NCBI GenBank assembly: GCA_009775535.1
Contig: VSPW01000065.1
Coordinates: forward strand, 1 to 9,411
From: Muribaculaceae bacterium
GTDB taxonomy: Bacteria; Bacteroidota; Bacteroidia; Bacteroidales; Muribaculaceae
Reading direction: 5' to 3'
Length of the DNA stretch: 9,411 nucleotides
Under the pieces are notes generated by a model. The model made no database searches, was not told where the DNA came from, and worked only from the letters and a program-made list of their open reading frames with translations. Positions 1 to 5,932 of the stretch are shown in pieces. Every line of letters begins with the position of its first letter. Positions within the stretch are counted from its first letter, which is position 1. The translations under genes were made by a program, and so were the position numbers.

Positions 1-216
1 GTCGGAAGGTTCTCCGGTTGTTGTTCAGATATCCGACAAGCTTTTCCCGGACTGACAAATGATGACTGTGTTTTCTGCACGATGAATTATGTTGGATGCA
101 GTAAAGAGGTAATCTCTGTTGCAATGGGGTCATCCGAAGAAGCTTTAAGGCGACGCAAGAGCAGGATCAAGCAAAAACTCCCGGAGTCGATATTCTTGTT
201 TTTCTTCCAACGATAA
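1..216 (+). CDS. C-terminal end of a LuxR-like HTH regulator (5' partial)
   Basis: An open frame enters from the left edge and ends with TAA at 214-216, leaving 71 residues. The end has the layout of the DNA-binding tail of Bacteroidetes regulators that join TPR repeats or a sensor region to a LuxR/GerE-like helix-turn-helix: a segment LTNDDCVFCTM, a G-C-S-K-E-V-I-S turn (the scaffold helix and turn), then SSEEALRRRKSRIKQKL, which fits the recognition helix. The basic RRRKSRIKQKL stretch and its place at the very C-terminus are typical. The sensor part lies outside the window, so the signal is unknown. Its neighbour downstream on the same strand is an outer-membrane barrel gene, a plausible but unproven target. 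No start codon is visible because the gene is cut by the window edge. The class is likely; the exact family is not certain. Confidence 0.7.
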   Translation, partial: VGRFSGCCSDIRQAFPGLTNDDCVFCTMNYVGCSKEVISVAMGSSEEALRRRKSRIKQKLPESIFLFFFQR

Positions 217-226
217 CCTGATTCCG

Positions 227-267
227 GGACAAAAGCGTGACATTCGAGTTGTGTCACGTCATTGTCC
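227..267. promoter_or_regulatory. 41-bp hyphenated inverted repeat upstream of the barrel gene
   Basis: GGACAA (227-232) and CGTGACA (236-242) are mirrored exactly by TGTCACG (252-258) and TTGTCC (262-267). The arms are 16 nt with 13 matching positions, around a 9-nt centre (243-251). There is no T-run after it, so it is a weak candidate for a terminator of the upstream regulator. It lies about 35 bp upstream of the -7 box at 302, where an operator or activator site would sit. Confidence 0.5.
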
Positions 268-301
268 TGCCTGATATTCGGTGAATTAGGTAATGTGTTC
301 C

Positions 302-309
302 TAATTTTG
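302..309 (+). promoter_or_regulatory. Bacteroidetes -7 box for the barrel gene
   Basis: TAATTTTG matches the Bacteroidetes -7 consensus TAnnTTTG. The -33 region is weak (TTCG near 277-280), which would fit a promoter that needs an activator. Transcription should begin a few bases after 309. A TTG codon at 312 would therefore fall at the transcript's very 5' end, so the ATG at 345 is preferred as the start of the next gene. Confidence 0.55.
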
Positions 310-344
310 CATTGTCAAAATCAGAAACTCAAAACCATCCGAAT

Positions 345-2651
345 ATGAAAGGGAAAATACTCAATTTAATTATTTGTGCACTTGTCGCGTATATGCCTGC
401 AATAGCGCAGACGCGTTCAATTTCGGCGCGAGTCATATCAGTTTCAGATTCCATCCCAGTGGAATTTGCAACAGTGAAACTCTTGCGTCCGGATTCTGTG
501 ATAATCGCCACATCTCTTACCGATAAGAGCGGATGCTTCGGTTTCGATACTCCGATAGAGAAGGGTATGTATCTTGCAATTTCATCAGTTGGGTGCAAAA
601 GTGCAAATGTGAATCTTCCCTGTGATTCTGTAATATGGCTTGAAAACTCCAACGAATTGAGTGAGATTGTTGTCAGAGCAAGTAAGAAATATGTCAGGAA
701 CACTTCAAGAGGATTACAGATTTCAATGGAGGGAAATCCCGTTGCCAAGCTTGGGAATGCGATGGATGCGATAAGGCAGCTACCTATGATTGACGCTTCC
801 GGTGGTGGACTTTCAGTTCTTGGTCACGGTTCTTCGGTCATTTATATAAATAACAGGCTTGTACGTTCAACAAGTGAATTGTCCACTCTTTCAGCAGAGG
901 ATATATCTGATGTGGAAATCATCACAAATCCGTCATCCAAATATGGAACGGATGTCACATCCGTCATTCTAATTCGCACAAAGAAATTTAATGAAGGATT
1001 CCATGCTGTTGCATCAGGAAACGTATCAGCCAGCGAAGAATGGTCGGAATCAGGCGATTTGACACTGAATTACCACACAGAAAGCGGACTTACCGTTTTT
1101 GGAGATTTCTCATACGGTTTCTCCGGCTTCACCCAAGAACGGCATTATACAGAAAGTTTTTCAACTGAAAGCGATGCCGGTATGATGTATAAGACTGATA
1201 CTTATGCCAAAGCAAAAAGCAGAAGTCAATCCCTGATGGTTGATGCCGGCTTAAACTATGACTTTGGAAAGAATTCAGTCGGTATGAAATATACTTTTCG
1301 GCGTACTCCAAAGAGTCATTACACAGGTAATGCCCATTCTACAACCGATTATCGGCATTACGAAGAAATAATTGCTTCTGTAAGTGACCTGAATAGGCAG
1401 AACTCCATGCACCACGTCAATACATTCGGAAACTTCAGTCTCCCTGCCAATATTGGGTTGCGGATAGACGCAGACTACGTCAAATCATTAAACGGGTCAA
1501 ATTCGAGCATCGATGAAAATGACACTGAAAATTTTGTCATTAATTCCAATCGTAGCAATGGCTCTTTATGGTCAGGGAAGCTTGTTTTATCAAGAAAATT
1601 CAACAAAGTGGAATTGGAGGCAGGCGCAGATGTCTCATATACCCACAACAAACAGGATTATTATGGTTTCTCCACGGATAATCAGGGCTTTATTACGCCG
1701 GAAACTGATGATGTAAAGCAAAACCTCTATGCCGGATTTGTAGGTTTTGACTGGATCCCCAGTGAAAGATGGAATGTCTATGGCGGTTTGAGATTAGAGA
1801 CTACAAACACTGATTTCCAGCAAAACAGTACAATTCGACATGATCTTTCAAAAAAATATACAGACTGGCTTCCTAATATTGGTATATCCTTCAATTCGTC
1901 AATCAGAATGAGCCTCTATTACCGAGCATCAGTGTCACGTCCCGGATATCAGTCTCTTGACAATACATATATTTATGTAACTCCGACACTTTGGGAAACG
2001 GGTAATCCGGAACTTAAATCAACTCTCAATCACAAAATAGGTCTTAATCTTTACTACAAGAAATTTATTCTTCAAAGTTCATTTACAATGAATCGGCGCT
2101 ACGTGGCATCCGTGTATCGCAACGACAATACAGACCGTATAAATGTAGTGAATCCTGTAAATCGTCCTGATTATCGTTCATTTCAACTTGTTGCTGTCCA
2201 GCAACTCGATTTCGGGTTCTGGCATCCCACCTTACAAGGTGTATTCTATGTTCAGGATTTGAAGTATGGCACACCTAAAAGAAAATACAACAAGCCTCTT
2301 TATACTCTGTCACTCAATAATCGCTTTGACATTCCAGGTGGTTTTTATGCCTACCTTAACGTATTCGGTCTTGGAATCGGCAATCAGGATGTAGTTTACA
2401 GCCGTGGTACATGGCAGGCTTCAATAACGCTGAATAAGACATGGAAAAACTGGACTTTTACAGTTTCTGCAAATGACATATTCAACACATGGCGACAAAG
2501 ATTCGACACCATCACGAACGCCGTGAATTACTCCTCAAATAGAATTGGAGCTTCGCGCTATGTGTCACTGACAATCCGTTATGTGCTAAATTCCGCGAAA
2601 GGTAAATACAAAGGCAAAACATCCCGTCAAGACGAAATAGACAGACTTTAA
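345..2651 (+). CDS. Outer-membrane beta-barrel protein, TonB-dependent-receptor-like
   Basis: A 768-residue protein from ATG 345. Residues 1-22 form a signal peptide (hydrophobic core LNLIICALVAYM, cleavage after AIAQ). Residues of about 25-105 look like a carboxypeptidase-regulatory-like domain (ISARVISVSDSIPVEFATV), followed by the linker ELSEIVVRA and a plug-like domain (about 115-212, with DAIRQLPMID and DVEIITNPSSKYG). The rest is a long beta-barrel ending in the characteristic VSLTIRYVLN...KYKGK segment. This order fits the outer-membrane beta-barrel family of Bacteroidetes (OMP_b-brl_3 type), relatives of TonB-dependent receptors. The substrate is unknown. No SusD partner is adjacent, so it is not a standard glycan-uptake pair. 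An in-frame TTG at 312 could extend it by 11 residues but lies at the expected transcription start. The next gene follows after 18 nt and is probably co-transcribed. Confidence 0.88.
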   Translation: MKGKILNLIICALVAYMPAIAQTRSISARVISVSDSIPVEFATVKLLRPDSVIIATSLTDKSGCFGFDTPIEKGMYLAISSVGCKSANVNLPCDSVIWLENSNELSEIVVRASKKYVRNTSRGLQISMEGNPVAKLGNAMDAIRQLPMIDASGGGLSVLGHGSSVIYINNRLVRSTSELSTLSAEDISDVEIITNPSSKYGTDVTSVILIRTKKFNEGFHAVASGNVSASEEWSESGDLTLNYHTESGLTVFGDFSYGFSGFTQERHYTESFSTESDAGMMYKTDTYAKAKSRSQSLMVDAGLNYDFGKNSVGMKYTFRRTPKSHYTGNAHSTTDYRHYEEIIASVSDLNRQNSMHHVNTFGNFSLPANIGLRIDADYVKSLNGSNSSIDENDTENFVINSNRSNGSLWSGKLVLSRKFNKVELEAGADVSYTHNKQDYYGFSTDNQGFITPETDDVKQNLYAGFVGFDWIPSERWNVYGGLRLETTNTDFQQNSTIRHDLSKKYTDWLPNIGISFNSSIRMSLYYRASVSRPGYQSLDNTYIYVTPTLWETGNPELKSTLNHKIGLNLYYKKFILQSSFTMNRRYVASVYRNDNTDRINVVNPVNRPDYRSFQLVAVQQLDFGFWHPTLQGVFYVQDLKYGTPKRKYNKPLYTLSLNNRFDIPGGFYAYLNVFGLGIGNQDVVYSRGTWQASITLNKTWKNWTFTVSANDIFNTWRQRFDTITNAVNYSSNRIGASRYVSLTIRYVLNSAKGKYKGKTSRQDEIDRL

Positions 2652-2669
2652 CATTCAAAGCCACCAAAA

Positions 2670-3062
2670 ATGAGACAACTGATAATTGCAATACTTTGCA
2701 TCATGACGGCTCTGCCGTCGTTTGGAGAACTGAAGTTCAAAATGTTGGAATCAAATGATTCAACGACCGTAATAACCCTTAAAGAAAAGAATATGCGTAA
2801 GAAGGCTCCGGCTACAACATCAAAGCTTTATAATGATGGTGCGACCTATGAAGCCATTGAGATAAAGAACAGTTACGAAAACTGCTGTAATGTTTATAAG
2901 GTAGCTTTCCCAAAACAGTCAGTTCTCAACAATACCAGGATTGAGTTAACAATCGACAAAAAGACAATTACAGAAGAAATCTGGGAGCAAATATCAAAGG
3001 CTGCATTGCGTCATTATCCGCATCTTAATGGTTCCCAAGTATTGATTATAAAACCAGAATAA
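2670..3062 (+). CDS. Small secreted protein of unknown function
   Basis: A 130-residue protein with a clear signal peptide (residues 1-19, MRQLIIAILCIMTALPSFG), so it is exported to the periplasm or outer membrane. There is no good lipobox; Cys10 sits inside the hydrophobic core. The mature part is basic and polar, with an adjacent Cys72-Cys73 pair as its only cysteines and a C-terminal half of alternating strand- and helix-like sequence. I do not recognise a family. The ATG at 2670 is 18 nt after the barrel gene's stop, with nothing like a promoter between them, and a strong hairpin follows at 3139-3184. The two genes are therefore probably one transcription unit, and this protein may be a periplasmic or surface partner of the barrel; that role is inferred from position only. 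Confidence 0.75.
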   Translation: MRQLIIAILCIMTALPSFGELKFKMLESNDSTTVITLKEKNMRKKAPATTSKLYNDGATYEAIEIKNSYENCCNVYKVAFPKQSVLNNTRIELTIDKKTITEEIWEQISKAALRHYPHLNGSQVLIIKPE

Positions 3063-3112
3063 AGCCGTTTAACTCATCAATCTCAGAAACAGTTCAATCA
3101 TACAATCAAGTC

Positions 3113-3130
3113 TCCGACAGAAATGTCGGG
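3113..3130 (+). other. Small GAAA-loop hairpin in the 3' untranslated region
   Basis: CCGACA (3114-3119) pairs perfectly with TGTCGG (3124-3129) around a GAAA tetraloop, with a T-G wobble outside. It lies just before the larger terminator hairpin and may stabilise the 3' end of the barrel operon transcript. Confidence 0.4.
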
Positions 3131-3138
3131 AACTTGGT

Positions 3139-3184
3139 ATAACCGCCACCGAGGGAGGCTGATGCTTCTCTCGGTGGCGGTTAT
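3139..3184 (+). terminator. Strong hairpin terminator after the barrel operon
   Basis: A perfect 15-bp stem (3139-3153 with 3170-3184, core ACCGCCACCGAG) extends inward with wobble pairs to a 6-nt loop. It is followed by TTATTATTAG, a loose U-rich tail. The stem begins 77 nt after the stop at 3062. Nothing intact is coded on the minus strand immediately to the right, so it chiefly serves the plus-strand operon. Confidence 0.75.
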
Positions 3185-3263
3185 TATTAGAGTCCGTGGG
3201 ATATTCCCATGTGCTGGGAATGGCCGTATTTGAGTTTTAACATTGACACTGCCTACTGATTTG

Positions 3264-3525
3264 TCAGCGTGGAATGTGAGCGGCGGAAGCGTTTGAATGC
3301 TTCTTGTCGAAACCGCTAAGTCCATTGTAGAACGCCTCATATTCAGGATGCGCTCCCGGCACGAAAGGCATTCCGCCATCGTCATTATGTCGAGGTTATG
3401 GCGCGACACAGATTGAATCTGATGTAAGCGCCACCAAACATTGTCGGTGCGAAAGGAGAACCGTCAGGATGTACCCATTGGTTGTAGAAATCGATGTAAG
3501 TGGTCAAAATAAAATTCTTGACGGG
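3264..3525 (-). pseudogene. Decayed coding fragments, unidentified
   Basis: Read on the minus strand, two adjacent frames give protein-like sequence that breaks off at stops. From 3525 down to 3385 one frame reads TTYIDFYNQWVHPDG followed by MFGGAYIRFNL, then TAA. From 3389 down to 3264 the next frame reads GGMPFVPGAHPEYEAFYNG followed by LSGFDKK, then TGA. The composition (aromatics, Gly-Pro-His turns) looks like real protein rather than chance, and the switch of frame near 3387 looks like a frameshift in a dead gene. There is no start codon, and a stop bounds the upstream side. I do not recognise the family. The open frame on the same strand at 3098-3409 crosses the terminator hairpin and is not credible. 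Confidence 0.35.
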
Positions 3526-3585
3526 TCACCACGTTCAAGAGTTGAAATCTCATAAAAATTTTGCAACACCCTCGATTCCTAGTAA

Positions 3586-3649
3586 CCGGGGACACCACCA
3601 GGTGTCTCCGGAAAACAATGCCATATAGCTATGGCGTCTGAAGGACGCC
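3586..3649. other. Cluster of three hairpins, two mutually exclusive
   Basis: Hairpin 1 pairs CCGGGGACACC (3586-3596) with GGTGTCTCCGG (3601-3611) around ACCA; it is 11 bp with a single G-T. Hairpin 2 pairs GCCATA (3620-3625) with TATGGC (3630-3635). Hairpin 3 pairs GGCGTC (3633-3638) with GACGCC (3644-3649). Hairpins 2 and 3 share GGC at 3633-3635, so both cannot form fully at once. No gene covers this segment. It may be part of a transcript, or a recognition region left by a mobile or replicating element. Confidence 0.5.
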
Positions 3650-3716
3650 GATTGAAGCCGACAAGGAAACCACAAACCCTCCAAAAAAATTGTAAAATTA
3701 GCATTCTCCATCCCCC

Positions 3717-3766
3717 TTATCCACAACAAAATAAAAAATAATCATAAAAATAATTGCATAAATACT
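3717..3766. other. DnaA-box match next to an AT-rich tract
   Basis: TTATCCACA at 3717-3725 is an exact match to the consensus DnaA box. It is followed by about 40 bases made almost only of A and T. This is the layout of an origin unwinding region, but only one box is seen and no replication gene is near, so it may be chance. The AT-rich tract may instead serve as an UP-like element for the promoter that follows. Confidence 0.3.
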
Positions 3767-3797
3767 TGACAAATGTATTCTAGATGTTGTATATTTG
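3766..3797 (+). promoter_or_regulatory. Strong Bacteroidetes promoter for the GC-rich transcript
   Basis: TTG at 3766-3768 (context CTTGAC) and TATATTTG at 3790-3797 are separated by 21 nt, a good fit to the TTG-N19-21-TAnnTTTG promoter. The predicted start is near 3804, pointing into a GC-rich segment with no convincing protein gene. Confidence 0.65.
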
Positions 3798-3897
3798 CAA
3801 TATTAAGCCACCCAAACACGGCCAAGATGGCAGCGGCAACACCAATAAGTCCGCACCACGACCGGTGCAGGGGAGGCGAGAAATCCGAAGGGGAGGA

Positions 3898-3968
3898 CCT
3901 TACAACCCCTCCCGGGGCGCGCCGGCGAAAGCGCCCCGACGCGGCGGGCCTTTGGCAAGCCCCCGCAC
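3898..3968 (+). repeat. Module 1 of the GC-rich RNA candidate
   Basis: It starts with CCTTA (3898-3902), continues with the stem-loop GGGGCGC / loop with GGCGAA / GCGCCCC (3914-3937), then a second small hairpin (GGGC 3946-3949 with GCCC 3959-3962), and ends with CCGCAC (3963-3968). The same order of landmarks recurs about 128 nt later. Confidence 0.5.
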
Positions 3969-4024
3969 AAGCCGGTAGATGGCCCGCGCCCGCCCGGAGC
4001 ACGGCCGTTTCCCGGGACAGGCAG

Positions 4025-4098
4025 CCTTAAGAAAGCCGCCGGGGACGCACAGGCGAACGCGTCCCGCCCCAAAGATGCCCCCGGAGCATCATCCGCAC
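4025..4098 (+). repeat. Module 2 of the GC-rich RNA candidate
   Basis: The landmarks repeat those of module 1: CCTTA (4025-4029), the stem-loop GGGACGC / loop with GGCGAA / GCGTCCC (4042-4065), a different small hairpin (GATGC 4075-4079 with GCATC 4087-4091), and CCGCAC (4093-4098). The stem differs from module 1 by a paired G-C to A-T change, while the loop keeps GGCGAA. The modules have diverged in the linkers. Confidence 0.5.
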
Positions 4099-4163
4099 GT
4101 CCCCTTTGGAAAGGGACATCAGAAATCCAGGCAAAAAGAGAACATTGACATCGTTGGAAAAAA

Positions 4164-4192
4164 CCGTACACAAACCGTCCGTATCCGTACAC
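4164..4192. repeat. Short direct repeat CCGTACAC
   Basis: CCGTACAC occurs at 4164-4171 and 4185-4192, 21 bp apart (two helical turns), with a partial CCGT copy at 4175-4178 between them. It sits where the GC-rich segment gives way to average sequence. It could be a protein-binding site or an element boundary; there is no further evidence. Confidence 0.3.
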
Positions 4193-4330
4193 CCATGTAA
4201 AATACAATCCTTTGATGTATAGCTACATAGCGCTTTGGTGCATAAAATGCTTCATATTCTACGTAACCATTACATTATGCCGGAACATGGATAGGCAGAT
4301 ACCCAAACAGCAGATACGGCGCGAGACCGT

Positions 4331-4420
4331 ATGGCAAAAGGAGAAGGTTTATTCTGGGTAATGCCTCTTGATAAAGTCTGCCGGATAATAATCAAAGCGA
4401 TTGACAAGAGGCAGATTTGA
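4331..4420 (+). pseudogene. Short fragment resembling the tail of a short-chain dehydrogenase
   Basis: The frame from ATG 4331 to TGA 4418-4420 reads MAKGEGLFWVMPLDKV followed by CRIIIKAIDKRQI. This resembles the C-terminal part of some SDR-family oxidoreductases, where a K-G-x-x-F/L-W-V segment is followed by a D/E-K-v-x-x-x-I-x-x-A-I-x-K-R helix. The usual following segment is missing, and a stop at 4292-4294 closes the frame upstream, so only a scrap remains. It has no promoter and overlaps an inverted repeat (4362-4413). The match is from memory of the family pattern and is tentative; a chance open frame is possible. Confidence 0.3.
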
Positions 4421-4463
4421 AGGAGGACATAAATATGAGGATGTGAAATCCGTGGCGTGGTGG

Positions 4464-5357
4464 TCACAGATGCCATATCCTGTTACGGTAGGCTTTCAGT
4501 TCATTCTCAGGGAAAGACGCGATAGCTTTGTCAAATTCTCGGAGTATAGCGCGTTTGTTATCCGGCAATGCCCCTGTGATAGGTACTGTGTTGGAAACGT
4601 GGTGGCCCAGCAGGTTGACTTTTATCTTCAGTCCGTCGATGAGTGTCCTCATCTCCAAAAGACGCTCAATTTCGGGTTCTTCTTCATATGTGCCATCAAT
4701 CACCTCTTGATATAGTTGCGATTCCGGAAAGATGGTCAGCGATACGATGTTGATGATGCACGGATGAAGTTGATTTAGCACATCGACTGTTGCGGCTGCG
4801 TTTGCCACCCCGTTGCCTTTTCCTCCAAGACCGTTGAGATAAAACACATTGTAGCGGATTCCTGCGTCATCGAGTTTTGACAGTTGTTCAAGTATGTCCG
4901 AGGCATGGTAGCCTTTGTCCATACGGTCAAGTGTCGGGTCATGGGCTGTCTCGATTCCGATATTGATGCCATCGAGTTTGAGGTGGTGAAGGTTTTTCAA
5001 TTCTTCCACCGATTTGGGTGTGATGTCTGTCACACGGGCAAACATACCGAAAGATACCATGTGAGGCAGATACTTGCGGAGTAACAAGGCCACATCCATC
5101 AGCTTGTCGTAGCTTAAGGCAAAAGGATTTGCACCTGTGATATAAATCCGTCTGGCGCGTGGTTGCCATTGGCGTATCACTTTCAAATCGTCTTCAACTT
5201 CTGACAGGGGTGACATGCGGAATGGTGTACCGTGGTAGAGACTGCAAAACTTACATTTGTGCCATGTGCAGCCGGAGGTCAGCTGTAGGAGTTGCGAGTT
5301 GGCTTCGTATGGCGGACGCCACACCTGGCCTGTGAAATGGAGTTGCGGATATATCAT
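4464..5357 (-). CDS. Radical SAM protein of unknown substrate
   Basis: A 297-residue protein. Cys30, Cys35 and Cys38 (SGCTWHKCKFC) form a CX4CX2C cluster motif expected to bind a [4Fe-4S] cluster with S-adenosylmethionine; this spacing differs from the common CX3CX2C but is known in a subset of the superfamily. Further barrel landmarks are ITGANPFAL (cofactor side), GINIGIETAHDPTLDRMDKG and the Gly-rich LNGLGGKGNG. The N-terminus FTGQVWRPPYEA is distinctive, and there is no B12-binding or SPASM-like cysteine-rich tail, so it is a stand-alone core domain. The ATG at 5357 is preferred: an in-frame TTG at 5390 overlaps the -7 box. The gene diverges from an HxlR regulator that may control it. The reaction and substrate cannot be told from the sequence. 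Confidence 0.85.
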   Translation of the reverse strand: MIYPQLHFTGQVWRPPYEANSQLLQLTSGCTWHKCKFCSLYHGTPFRMSPLSEVEDDLKVIRQWQPRARRIYITGANPFALSYDKLMDVALLLRKYLPHMVSFGMFARVTDITPKSVEELKNLHHLKLDGINIGIETAHDPTLDRMDKGYHASDILEQLSKLDDAGIRYNVFYLNGLGGKGNGVANAAATVDVLNQLHPCIINIVSLTIFPESQLYQEVIDGTYEEEPEIERLLEMRTLIDGLKIKVNLLGHHVSNTVPITGALPDNKRAILREFDKAIASFPENELKAYRNRIWHL

Positions 5358-5387
5358 ATTTCGATTATTTTCGTTAATTTTACAGCA

Positions 5388-5418
5388 CAAAATTAAATGA
5401 GAATCAGTGCAAAATCAA
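5388..5418 (-). promoter_or_regulatory. Promoter of the radical SAM gene
   Basis: On the minus strand, TAATTTTG (5395 to 5388) is preceded 20 nt upstream by TTG (5418 to 5416). This is a close match to the Bacteroidetes promoter layout and gives a leader of roughly 25 nt before the ATG at 5357. Confidence 0.6.
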
Positions 5419-5422
5419 TAAC

Positions 5423-5456
5423 TTACCAATTGGTTTGACCCTTACCGAAAGGTTTG
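5423..5456. promoter_or_regulatory. Probable HxlR operator: 19-bp-spaced direct repeats with a palindrome
   Basis: TTACC-AATT-GGTTTG (5423-5437) and TTACC-GAAA-GGTTTG (5442-5456) are direct repeats 19 bp apart. The first contains a perfect 10-bp palindrome, ACCAATTGGT (5425-5434). A further ACCAAT follows at 5468-5473. The site lies just upstream of the -33 box of the radical SAM promoter and upstream of the HxlR start, a usual position for autoregulation and control of the divergent gene. A weak plus-strand promoter may overlap it (TTG 5435-5437, then TATTGCGC at 5457). Confidence 0.5.
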
Positions 5457-5492
5457 TATTGCGCAAAACCAATAAGTTCCGACATAGAGAAT

Positions 5493-5855
5493 ATGGCGAA
5501 AAAACTGGACTATGAATATTGTAAGGCCGCTCCCATGCTTGAATGGATGGGCAACAAATGGGCATTGGTGGTGCTTCTTAAGGTTTCGGAGAAAGAGCCT
5601 ATGAGGTTCAACGAATTATACCGGACAATCCCTGCAATATCAGAGAAAGTCCTCTCACAAGTCCTGCGCCAGCTATATACCGACGGGATTCTTGACCGCC
5701 AGCTCTATCCGGATGTGCCTCCTAGAGTTGAATATTCGGTTTCAGGTCTGGGCAGGACGCTACTGCCGATTGTCCAAAACCTTATTGATTGGGGGCGCGG
5801 TAATTTCGATACTATAATAAAGCATAGACAAGACAGAGGAAACAATAATGTATGA
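5493..5855 (+). CDS. HxlR-family winged-helix transcriptional regulator
   Basis: A 120-residue protein with the full HxlR pattern: Cys10 near the N-terminus, the helix MLEWMGNKWALVVLLKV, MRFNELYRTIPAISEKVLSQVLRQL (helix-turn-helix, about 37-61), DGILDRQLYPDVPPRVEYSVS (wing, about 65-84) and a C-terminal dimerisation helix. Family members act as dimers and often sense electrophiles or redox stress through the conserved N-terminal cysteine (HypR and YodB are known examples), usually repressing a divergent enzyme gene. The ATG at 5493 is chosen; an in-frame TTG at 5454 lies within the second operator-like repeat. It diverges from the radical SAM gene and precedes the DJ-1 cluster, so either or both may be targets. 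It resembles the second HxlR protein of the window but is clearly a different copy. Confidence 0.9.
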   Translation: MAKKLDYEYCKAAPMLEWMGNKWALVVLLKVSEKEPMRFNELYRTIPAISEKVLSQVLRQLYTDGILDRQLYPDVPPRVEYSVSGLGRTLLPIVQNLIDWGRGNFDTIIKHRQDRGNNNV

Positions 5856-5932
5856 TATTAGACCCTAATGGCCATTCTCTTACGTATAAGCTTCACTCAA
5901 TTTGGTTTCGACACAAAAGCCGTTATGCTTAA

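Larger units (their letters stand above)
3804..4130 (+). ncRNA. Candidate structured GC-rich RNA with repeated hairpin modules
   Basis: Downstream of a good promoter, base composition jumps to very high GC while the flanks are AT-rich or average. Hairpins visible in order are: GCACC/GGTGC (3853-3868), GGGAGG/CCTCCC (3891-3913), a GGGGCGC stem (3914-3937), a GGGACGC stem (4042-4065), GATGC/GCATC (4075-4091) and GTCCC(C)TTT/AAAGGGAC (4099-4117). The two 24-nt hairpins agree at 19 of 24 positions, and one stem pair changes from G-C to A-T, which keeps the pairing. This favours a structured RNA over coding sequence. Open frames exist in several frames, as GC-rich DNA lowers stop frequency; the best alternative is a 67-residue Arg- and Pro-rich frame from ATG 3827 to 4030, within the transcript. 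The 64-residue frame from 3784 starts inside the promoter. It does not match tmRNA, RNase P or SRP RNA landmarks I know. The 3' end is uncertain. Confidence 0.45.

Noticed and set aside
3784..3978. A 64-residue basic protein beginning MLYICNIKPPKHG
   Set aside because: Its ATG lies upstream of, and partly within, the -7 region, so the promoter seen cannot make its message. A frame starting at 3827 remains possible but weak.
3804..4200. tmRNA, RNase P RNA or a group II intron
   Set aside because: The conserved cores I would expect of these RNAs are not present.
3803..4207. A 134-codon open frame on the minus strand across the GC-rich island
   Set aside because: It is antisense to the promoter and reads as low-complexity Arg/Pro/Gly/Cys-rich sequence; open frames in several phases are expected where GC is high and stops are rare.
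4287..4361. A 24-residue frame beginning MDRQIPKQQIRRE, reminiscent of HlyD-type N-termini
   Set aside because: It is too short, has no continuation in any frame and no promoter; likely chance.
3063..4463. tRNA, rRNA, CRISPR array, integrase or transposase in the gene-poor region
   Set aside because: No cloverleaf, repeat-spacer pattern or recombinase motif is visible; the mobile-element idea rests only on composition and gene decay.
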